NCBI GenBank assembly: GCA_964385045.1
Contig: CAYLNM010000183.1
Coordinates: 1 to 8,051 of the forward strand
Length of the DNA: 8,051 bases
Reading direction: 5' to 3'
From: CAYLNM01 sp964385045
Lineage (GTDB): Bacteria > Planctomycetota > Phycisphaerae > Phycisphaerales > SM1A02
A model generated the notes under the pieces. It saw only the letters and a program-made list of their open reading frames with translations, was not told the DNA's origin and did no database searches. Positions 1-4,188 of this stretch are shown in pieces; within the stretch, counting starts at the first letter, position 1; each line of letters begins with the position of its first letter. The position numbers and the translations under genes were made by a program.

Positions 1-64
1 TCGACTTGCATGTTTTAGCCATGCCGCCAGCGTTCGCGCTGAGCCAGGATCAAACTCTTCAATT
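1..64 (-). rRNA. rrs: 16S ribosomal RNA, 5' end only
   Basis: Read on the minus strand this holds the near-universal 27F site (AGAGTTTGATCCTGGCTCAG, here 40-59), followed by a GCGAACGCTGGCGGCATGG-type continuation and ending in CATGCAAGTCGA at the window edge. The 5' boundary near 64 is set by analogy with E. coli 16S, which starts AAATTGAAGAGTTTG; here the minus strand reads CCAATTGAAGAGTTTG. Only about 64 nt of the gene are present, so the rRNA operon continues to the left. The sequence fits Planctomycetota, but such a short conserved stretch cannot fix the taxon. Confidence 0.97.
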
Positions 65-477
65 GGTATTGCCTTGATCACCCGGCGAGCCGGATGATGT
101 CGACGAAGAAAAGTTTGCCTGACGTCCGTCGCCCCGGGCTGGGGCGACGTGGTCGCCACCGGACACAAGCAGGTCCGGTGTCGGGAGGTTGGCGACCTCC
201 CGTGAATTGCGGACACCTTCACCCCCATCCGGATCACCGGATGGAAAGCGAGGTGCTTGATCACTCGTTGTTGGGCGTCACGAAGGATGTCCGCCGGACG
301 ATCGGGCTGTGAGGCCGACCGCCCGCGTTGGGAACCCCGCGTTCACGACTCGTGAAGTCATGAGCGAGAGGTCACATCCTCGCGGCGTATCCACTGTTCA
401 CTTGTCAAGGATCGGTTGGGTCCGGTCGCTCAGGAGCGAGCGGCACCCGCCGGTTGAAGCGTTGCCTCAACCGAGAC
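65..477 (-). other. rRNA operon leader with a chain of hairpins, no gene
   Basis: About 410 nt separate the predicted promoter from the 16S 5' end, and I find no credible gene in it. In transcription order the minus-strand RNA can form these stems: 451-473 (10 bp with one G-U, AAC loop), 426-439 (5 bp), 342-356 (15-bp palindrome), 289-299 (5 bp), 225-244 (8 bp, 4-nt loop), 182-202 (8 bp), 157-180 (8 bp), 127-149 (9 bp) and 77-98 (9 bp with one G-U, CUCG loop). Leaders of rRNA operons usually carry antitermination signals and one arm of the RNase III processing stalk. I see no convincing boxA match. The partner arm of the stalk would lie beyond the 16S gene, outside the window. The 9-mer cttgatcac occurs twice, at 73-81 and 256-264. 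Confidence 0.75.
342..356. repeat. 15-bp palindrome in the rRNA leader
   Basis: The sequence ttcacgactcgtgaa has two perfect 7-bp arms around a single central base. It lies about 120 nt downstream of the predicted rRNA start. It could be a leader hairpin (6 bp with a 3-nt loop) or a binding site for a dimeric protein; the sequence does not decide between these. Confidence 0.5.
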
Positions 478-482
478 GTGGG

Positions 483-510
483 ATGATAGTGCTCCCCCCC
501 CTCCCGTCAA
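483..510 (-). promoter_or_regulatory. Predicted rRNA operon promoter (sigma70 type)
   Basis: On the minus strand a -35 box TTGACG (505-510) and a -10 box TATCAT (483-488) each match consensus at five of six positions, 16 bp apart. The spacer contains a run of eight G (494-501). A start at G477 would put a GC-rich discriminator (CCCAC) between -10 and +1, a feature of promoters under growth-rate or stringent control in E. coli; that this applies here is inference. A T7 run (533-539), immediately after the comF stop codon, lies about 56-62 bp upstream of the start and could act as a distal UP element. This is the best minus-strand promoter between comF and the 16S gene. Confidence 0.7.
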
Positions 511-540
511 CCGGTGCGGTCGGGCAAAGTCCAAAAAAAC

Positions 541-1374
541 TCACCCGATCGTCCCTGCCCGCCGCCCTTCGCCCTCCCCCGCCCGGGGCGGCCCGAGCGG
601 CCCGGGCGGCGACGCGAGCCCGTCGGACGTCCGGTCCCGGGTGGCCACGATCGCGGCGACCACCCGTCCCGCCCCCGCGTCGCGCAGCCTCGACGCGGCG
701 ACGCGCACGGTCGCCCCAGTGGTCCGGACGTCGTCCACCACGATCGCGGTGACCCCGGACGGCAGACGTCGCCCCGTCGGCCGGATCGTCCTCCCGGCCG
801 CATCGAGGCGTGCGGGCCGGCTTCGCCCCGCCTGCCGAGCCCCCCCGGCGTGCCGCAGGACCCGCCGCACCGTGACCCCGCCGACGGCTCCCGCGACGGC
901 AGCGGCGAGGACGGCCGCGTGGTCGAGCCCCCGGGCCGCCGCCCGCGGGCCGGCGGTGGGCACCGGCACGACGACCGGCCGGCCCGGCCCGGGTGCAGTG
1001 GCCCGGAGGATCTGCTCCCCGAGTCGGCGGCCCAGCCACCATGCCAGCGCCGGATCCGCCCCCCTGCCCTTGGCCTGCCGCACCCAGGCGCCGAGGGGGT
1101 CGACGTCGGCCCCGAGGACCACCACCTCGTCCGCCAGCGCATCACAGCCGGACTCGGGGGCCCCCGCCCGCCCGCTCCCGCAGCGGCCGGGTGGGTCGTC
1201 CGCCGCCAGCAGGCGGCCGCACCGACGACACCAGTCCCCGGGATCGGCCGCCCGCCAGCCGTCGGCCGCCGCGCGGCGTTCCGGTGGCTCCGGTCCGGCC
1301 CCGAGCCACGCGTCCACGAGGTCGGCGAGCCCGAGCCCGCCCGGCCGCGTGAGCCAGGGAGCCGGGGTGGGCAT
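541..1374 (-). CDS. comF: ComF-family phosphoribosyltransferase-like protein
   Basis: ComF proteins are type I phosphoribosyltransferase-fold proteins linked to DNA uptake and single-strand DNA handling in competent bacteria; the substrate is not settled. In the 277-aa reading an N-terminal Cys cluster (C49, C52, C65, C77) stands for the family's zinc-binding part, though the second Cys pair is spread (C-x11-C) where CxxC is usual. Then come the KG step at 102-103 (QAKGRGADPAL), the PVP loop at 137-139, a QxxxxRxxR-like stretch near 181-189 and the PRPP-binding motif IVVDDVRTTGAT (211-222) with D214 and D215. The last 25 residues are a Gly/Pro/Arg-rich tail. Start choice is uncertain: neither ATG1374 nor ATG1470 (309 aa) has a clear Shine-Dalgarno, and the shorter form is nearer the family length. 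The frame stays open upstream through a tRNA gene, which cannot be coding. The stop lies about 30 bp before the rRNA -35 box. Confidence 0.85.
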   Translation of the reverse strand: MPTPAPWLTRPGGLGLADLVDAWLGAGPEPPERRAAADGWRAADPGDWCRRCGRLLAADDPPGRCGSGRAGAPESGCDALADEVVVLGADVDPLGAWVRQAKGRGADPALAWWLGRRLGEQILRATAPGPGRPVVVPVPTAGPRAAARGLDHAAVLAAAVAGAVGGVTVRRVLRHAGGARQAGRSRPARLDAAGRTIRPTGRRLPSGVTAIVVDDVRTTGATVRVAASRLRDAGAGRVVAAIVATRDRTSDGLASPPGPLGPPRAGEGEGRRAGTIG

Positions 1375-1554
1375 CCGCGCGGCGACCGCCACGAGCGCGC
1401 CGGACAGCGGACGGCGACGCCGCGGCGGGGGACCCGGATGCGCGAACGGGTGTACGGGCACGAACGGCATGCTGCCGTGGTGCGCGGCCGCCGCCCGAGG
1501 CACGTGCCTCCTCGCGGGCGAGGACGCAACGGCAGCGCGACGGCCGAAGGGACG

Positions 1555-1628
1555 CGCACCCGGCAGGACTCGAACCTGCGACCTCGGCTTTAGGAAAGCC
1601 TTGCTCTGTCCAGCTGAGCTACGGGTGC
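1555..1628 (-). tRNA. tRNA-Arg (anticodon CCU, reads AGG)
   Basis: The minus strand folds into a full cloverleaf. The acceptor stem GCACCCG pairs with CGGGTGC; the D stem GCTC pairs with GAGC, with G18G19 and A20 in the loop; the T stem GCAGG pairs with CCTGC around TTCGAGT. The anticodon loop TTCCTAA gives anticodon CCU. A20 and G73 agree with known arginine identity elements. The CCA end is not encoded (the next bases read CGT), so it must be added after transcription. In the anticodon stem the first pair is A27-G43, a non-Watson-Crick contact; the other four pairs are normal. There is no clear terminator between this gene and comF, so the two could be co-transcribed. Confidence 0.96.
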
Positions 1629-1637
1629 CGTGCCCGC

Positions 1638-1643
1638 ATGGTA
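1638..1643 (-). promoter_or_regulatory. Possible -10 box for the tRNA-Arg gene
   Basis: The minus strand reads TACCAT here, four of six matches to TATAAT. It is placed so that transcription would start only a few bases before the tRNA 5' end. I find no recognisable -35 box 16-18 bp upstream, so this is weak. Confidence 0.25.
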
Positions 1644-1748
1644 CGAGCGGCGCGGACGACCGGGCGCCCCGCCGGTCGCACCGCACCGCGGTCTCGGGCG
1701 GACGCCGGCGGCGGGCGCGGACCACCCCGGCGACGGGCACCGTCCCGG

Positions 1749-1775
1749 AGCCGCGGAACGCCGGTCGGCGCGGCT
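1749..1775 (-). terminator. Terminator-like GC hairpin without U-tract
   Basis: Perfect 7-bp arms (agccgcg at 1749-1755, cgcggct at 1769-1775) enclose a 13-nt loop, beginning six bases after the stop codon of the small membrane protein gene. No T-run follows on the minus strand, so it is not a classical intrinsic terminator. In DNA this GC-rich the stem could also be chance. Confidence 0.3.
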
Positions 1776-1780
1776 GGGCC

Positions 1781-2005
1781 TCAGTCGACCGGCTTCGGGT
1801 CCTTGGCGGCCAGGAGCCGCTCCCCCTGCTCGGGGGTCATGCTCCCCTCGGCGATGTAGGCGGCGATCTCCAGGCGGGTCCGCTCCCGGCCGACGGTCCG
1901 CGTGAGGTCCACCAGTCCCCGGACGACGATGTGGACCACCAGCATGGCGACGATGGTGATCCACACGATGTGGTCGGCCACGGCGTCGACGAGGTTCTCG
2001 AACAC
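1781..2005 (-). CDS. Small single-pass membrane protein (74 aa)
   Basis: The GTG start at 2005 is chosen because an AGGAGA ribosome site (2013-2018) lies seven bases upstream; the open frame continues further but its upstream part is Pro/Arg-rich and has no such site. The product has one hydrophobic helix (about residues 12-32, WITIVAMLVVHIVV), then a basic stretch (R36-R44) and a conserved-looking cytoplasmic tail LEIAAYIAEGSMTPEQGERLL (45-65). The last segment resembles short helical hairpins of SHOCT-like type (helix, Gly turn, Thr-Pro-Glu cap, helix) found on small membrane proteins. That resemblance is from memory and is not a family assignment. Residues R36-R44 after the helix suggest an outside N-terminus and a cytoplasmic tail. 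The function is unknown. Downstream on the same strand is the tRNA-Arg gene. Confidence 0.8.
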   Translation of the reverse strand: MFENLVDAVADHIVWITIVAMLVVHIVVRGLVDLTRTVGRERTRLEIAAYIAEGSMTPEQGERLLAAKDPKPVD

Positions 2006-2012
2006 GGGTCGC

Positions 2013-2018
2013 TCTCCT
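2013..2018 (-). promoter_or_regulatory. Ribosome binding site fixing a GTG start
   Basis: The minus strand reads AGGAGA seven bases before GTG2005. It decides in favour of the 74-aa reading over a longer 160-aa one for the small membrane protein. Confidence 0.75.
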
Positions 2019-2440
2019 GCGCAGCGGTCTGGCCGCCCCGGATCGCCATCGTCCGCGGCGGCGGCCGCCGGGTCCACCACGATCCCCACCCGCGGGGACC
2101 CCGCGGCTCCATCCCGCGGTCGCCCGGCGGGGCCGTTCCTGCTTGGGATCCGGGCCGGCCCGATTTCAGGCGGATGGCGCGGAGGATCTGCGCCGCCCAG
2201 GGCCGATCGGCCTGCACGGCCGGGGATGAGTCGTGGGCAACCGGTGAACATGTGGATGGCCATCGCCGAGTGGCGGCGGCCCGGACGCCGGCTCGGCAGA
2301 ATGCCCGGCGGCCCTCACGGCGCCACGTTCGCCCCCCCCCGCGGACCCGCACCGAGGACCGCCGGTCGATCCCCGCCCGCACCGGACGCGAGCGACCCGG
2401 GAGACCGGCCACCCCAGACGACACGCACGAGGTGGTCAGG
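2019..2440. other. Intergenic region between divergent small genes
   Basis: No gene is convincing in these 420 bases; the open frames crossing it are Pro/Arg/Gly-rich artefacts of base composition. It must hold the promoters of the two flanking genes, which point away from each other, but I find no clear -10/-35 pair. Visible structures are the 17-bp palindrome at 2090-2106, a 12-bp perfect GC palindrome at 2151-2162, a C9 run at 2332-2340 and a GAGGTGG ribosome site at 2429-2435 just before the plus-strand gene. Confidence 0.6.
2090..2106. repeat. 17-bp palindrome and CCCGCGG cluster
   Basis: The sequence ccgcggggaccccgcgg has perfect 8-bp arms around one base. The 7-mer cccgcgg occurs three times in 31 bp (2089-2095, 2100-2106, 2113-2119). 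It lies about 85 bp upstream of the GTG start of the small membrane protein, where an operator could be. In RNA it would make a 7-bp stem with a GAC loop. Confidence 0.45.
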
Positions 2441-2644
2441 ATGACGACCCGCGACCGGATCATCGTCGAGATCAACGAGCTCAACCCGACCGCCTCGCGC
2501 GAGTTCCTCGCGCTGTTCGGCGAGCGGGAGCTCGAGCAGTACCGCGACCACCTGCTGCACGCGATCCGTCCCCGCGGAGCCACCGCGGGCTGGATCCGCC
2601 CCGCCGAGGAGCCGGCGATCGTCGTCCGCACCTCCGCGGCCTGA
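2441..2644 (+). CDS. Hypothetical protein, 67 aa
   Basis: I do not recognise this protein. The ATG has a good ribosome site (GAGGTGG, 2429-2435) five bases upstream. The composition is balanced, unlike the Pro/Arg noise of wrong frames: acidic and basic residues alternate with Ile, Leu and Phe in helical spacing. Residues 5-20 read DRIIVEINELNPTASR, followed by a second helix with FLALFGERELEQYRDHLLHAI (22-42), then an Arg/Gly/Trp segment (PRGATAGWIRP, 44-54) and a short end. There is no signal peptide, no membrane helix and no Cys, so it is probably a small cytoplasmic helical protein. It is divergent from the small membrane protein and convergent with the receiver gene, so it is probably a single-gene transcript. 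Confidence 0.7.
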   Translation: MTTRDRIIVEINELNPTASREFLALFGERELEQYRDHLLHAIRPRGATAGWIRPAEEPAIVVRTSAA

Positions 2645-2746
2645 GCGGCGTCCCGCGCGGCACGGCCTCCGGGTCGAGCTCGTCGCGCCCGCCCGGGCCG
2701 CGCCGGCACGATCCGGCCCTGCCCTGGACTCACACCGCCGCCCGGC

Positions 2747-2824
2747 CGCCCGGCGACTCGGGGTGGCATCCGGCGGTCCCGACTCGAGCGCCGCCGGGCC
2801 GCCTCGCGGTCGAGTCGCCGGGCG
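2747..2824. repeat. Nested inverted repeat between convergent genes
   Basis: Perfect 14-bp arms (cgcccggcgactcg at 2747-2760, cgagtcgccgggcg at 2811-2824) enclose 50 bases. Inside them a second perfect stem, 2770-2776 with 2791-2797 (ccggcgg with ccgccgg), can form. A further copy of cgactcg sits at 2780-2786 in the inner loop. It lies between the ends of the 67-aa gene and the receiver gene, so it may act as a two-way terminator or transcript-end structure. No T-run is present on either strand. Confidence 0.55.
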
Positions 2825-2836
2825 CGAGGCCGCGCC
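2821..2836 (-). terminator. GC hairpin just after the receiver gene
   Basis: Arms ggcgcg and cgcgcc (6 bp) enclose a 4-nt loop, starting nine bases after the receiver gene stop codon. There is no U-tract. It overlaps the right arm of the larger inverted repeat, so the two structures exclude each other. Confidence 0.3.
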
Positions 2837-2845
2837 GTCGCCGGC

Positions 2846-3313
2846 TCAGCCGCCCTCGTCGCGGAGCACCTGCTCGAGCCGCCGCTTGAGCAGGCGGACG
2901 CGGATCAGCGAGCGGACGCGCGTGAGCAGCTCGAGCTTGTTGACCGGCTTGGTCAGGAAGTCGTCGGTCCCGCACTCGATGGCCCGCTCGAAGTCGCCGA
3001 CCTCGTGCAGCGCGGTGACCATGATCACCACGATGTCGCGGGTCGCGGGCGACTGCTTGATCTTCCGGCAGACCTCGAAGCCGCTCATCCGCGGCATCAT
3101 GACGTCGAGCAGCACCAGGTCCGGGGCCTCGCGCTCGATCGACTCGATCGCCTCGACGCCGTCGCGGCAGGAGACGATCCGGCACGGCAGCGCCTCGAGG
3201 TAGGCCTGCATGAGCTCGAGGTTCTGCTGATTGTCGTCGACCAGCAGCACGGTGGCGTCGCCGAGATCGGCGAGGTCGCCGGCGGCCGAGGCGGCATGGG
3301 CGGCGTCGTTCAT
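2846..3313 (-). CDS. Stand-alone response regulator receiver protein
   Basis: The 155-aa product is a phospho-acceptor receiver (REC) domain with no output domain. After an Ala-rich N-terminus (1-20) the domain shows the acidic pair D26-D27 (VLLVDDN), the phosphorylation site D70 (LVLLDVMMPRMSG), the switch residue T100 (IMVTA) and the invariant K122 (FLTKPVNK). The closest style is the PleD or hybrid-regulator REC type, with its CRKIKQSP and GTDDFLTKP signatures. Residues 128-150 continue as a charged Leu/Arg/Val helix (RVRSLIRVRLLKRRLEQVL) that in longer proteins joins REC to an output domain; here it ends in RDEGG. Its output is therefore through a partner protein or dimerisation. ATG3313 is chosen because the domain starts soon after it; only a weak GGAG about 12 bases upstream supports it. 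No histidine kinase is present in the window. Confidence 0.92.
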   Translation of the reverse strand: MNDAAHAASAAGDLADLGDATVLLVDDNQQNLELMQAYLEALPCRIVSCRDGVEAIESIEREAPDLVLLDVMMPRMSGFEVCRKIKQSPATRDIVVIMVTALHEVGDFERAIECGTDDFLTKPVNKLELLTRVRSLIRVRLLKRRLEQVLRDEGG

Positions 3314-3381
3314 CCGAGGGCGAGCTCCGGGCACCCCCACCGGCGCCGGCGCGGCGGCAGGCGGTCGGGGGGCGACCCGCG

Positions 3382-3387
3382 ATCCTA
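3382..3387 (-). promoter_or_regulatory. Possible extended -10 box for the receiver gene
   Basis: The minus strand reads TGGTAGGAT: a TGn extension before a -10 box TAGGAT with four of six matches. It would start transcription about 60 bases before the ATG. No -35 box is apparent. A 10-bp palindrome, ccgacgtcgg (3410-3419), lies just upstream and could be an operator. Confidence 0.3.
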
Positions 3388-3530
3388 CCAGTCCCCCCAT
3401 CCTCCGGCCCCGACGTCGGCCGCCGCGCACCGCCGGCGCCCTCCGGGCCGACGAACGATGCGGTCCGGCGCCGCGCAGCCATCCCGTGGACGGGCGCGAC
3501 CTCGGACGAGCGATGCGACGTAGGACGAGG

Positions 3531-3536
3531 TATAAT
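3531..3536 (+). promoter_or_regulatory. Perfect -10 box TATAAT for the 150-aa gene
   Basis: TATAAT is rare by chance in DNA this GC-rich and lies 52 bp before the start codon of the plus-strand gene, so it is a likely -10 element. The -35 position (3508-3513, gagcga at 17-bp spacing) does not match consensus. The promoter may need an activator or another sigma factor. Confidence 0.55.
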
Positions 3537-3567
3537 CGGCGTTTCGGCGCTGCCGGCGTCCGAGAAC

Positions 3568-3575
3568 GGAAGGAG
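3568..3575 (+). promoter_or_regulatory. Ribosome binding site ambiguous between two starts
   Basis: GGAAGGAG is a strong anti-16S match. It lies one base before GTG3577, too close to be used with it, and 13 bases before ATG3589, longer than usual. ATG3589 is therefore preferred; the two starts differ by four residues. Confidence 0.55.
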
Positions 3576-3588
3576 CGTGCTCGCCCCC

Positions 3589-4041
3589 ATGGCCTACACC
3601 ATCACCGCATGGCAGGATCGCTTCCGGACCCCCGACCCCGCGACCCTGCGGAAGACGGTGGACCCGGAGTCCGTGGAGTCGTTCGACCGGGTCCGGTCGT
3701 TCCTCCGGGGCGTCGACGACGTGTCGGAGACCCTGGGCTGGCACGGCCCGACCTACTGCTGGTGCTTCGAGTACCACCTCGCCGGCCGCGACGAGCCCCT
3801 GGCGATCCTGATCCCGTCGCCGATCGACCTGCAGCTGGCGATGCCGATCGACACCGCGTTCCTCGATCAGCTGCCGATCCGCCGCATGAAGCGAGCGATC
3901 CGGGACGGGCTCGATCTCGCCTCGCCGCCGTTCGACACCACCTGGGCGATCTGGTCGCTGGCCCCCGGCAGCATGCTCGAGGACCTCGAGGATCTCGTCG
4001 GCCGCCGCGTGCGCTACATCGACGAGACCGCGGACAACTGA
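3589..4041 (+). CDS. Hypothetical protein, 150 aa, aromatic-rich core
   Basis: I do not recognise this protein with confidence. It has no signal peptide or membrane helix. The N-terminal third (7-50) is amphipathic helix. The centre (51-88) looks like beta strands with many aromatics and two Cys: WHGPTYCWCFEYHL at 51-64, then PLAILIPSPIDLQLAMPID. The rest is helical (RRMKRAIRDGLDLA, 98-111), followed by FDTTWAIWSL (115-124) and an acidic end. The pattern, strand pair then a basic helix after an AMP-hydrophobic step, recalls small DUF1801/YdhG-like proteins only faintly, and I would not assign it. It is preceded by a TATAAT box and a strong ribosome site, which support expression. It is divergent from the receiver gene and convergent with the right-hand operon, so it is monocistronic. 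Confidence 0.8.
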   Translation: MAYTITAWQDRFRTPDPATLRKTVDPESVESFDRVRSFLRGVDDVSETLGWHGPTYCWCFEYHLAGRDEPLAILIPSPIDLQLAMPIDTAFLDQLPIRRMKRAIRDGLDLASPPFDTTWAIWSLAPGSMLEDLEDLVGRRVRYIDETADN

Positions 4042-4076
4042 CTCCGGGACGATCCGGGACCCGGTGAGCCCGGCCC

Positions 4077-4095
4077 GGCGGGCGGCCCGCCCGCC
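4077..4095. terminator. GC hairpin between convergent genes
   Basis: Perfect arms ggcgggc (4077-4083) and gcccgcc (4089-4095) with a 5-nt loop lie 35 bp after the stop of the 150-aa gene and about 95 bp beyond the stop of the gene ending at 4189 on the other strand. It could serve both. There is no T-run, so if it terminates it probably needs Rho or acts as a 3'-end stabiliser. Confidence 0.35.
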
Positions 4096-4188
4096 TGCCC
4101 GTCGCGCGCCCCCCACCCGGCCCCCCGGCCACGCACCCGCGGCACGCGATGACGCGGCTCCGGCCGGAGCGTGCCGGGCGTCGCCGCC

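Noticed and set aside
403..408. Perfect TTGACA on the minus strand as a second rRNA promoter
   Set aside because: No acceptable -10 hexamer occurs 15-19 bp downstream; candidates lie at 10 or 21 bp spacing.
533..539. T7 run after comF as an intrinsic terminator
   Set aside because: No adjacent stem-loop ends at the run; the nearest GC stem is well upstream inside comF. It is better read as a possible UP element.
94..752. Two plus-strand open frames across the rRNA leader
   Set aside because: They cross the rRNA promoter and leader hairpins, have Pro/Arg/Gly-rich composition, and the second runs into the comF gene on the opposite strand.
1375..1740. N-terminal extension of comF to 399 aa
   Set aside because: It would translate straight through the tRNA-Arg gene and has Pro/Arg-rich noise; family length fits a start at 1374 or at most 1470.
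2255..2264. 10-bp palindrome gatggccatc
   Set aside because: Palindromes this short are expected several times by chance in 8 kb, and the place shows no other signal.
641..2440. Long plus-strand frame reading into the 67-aa gene
   Set aside because: It is antisense to comF, the tRNA and the small membrane gene and is low-complexity until ATG2441, where composition becomes protein-like and a ribosome site appears.
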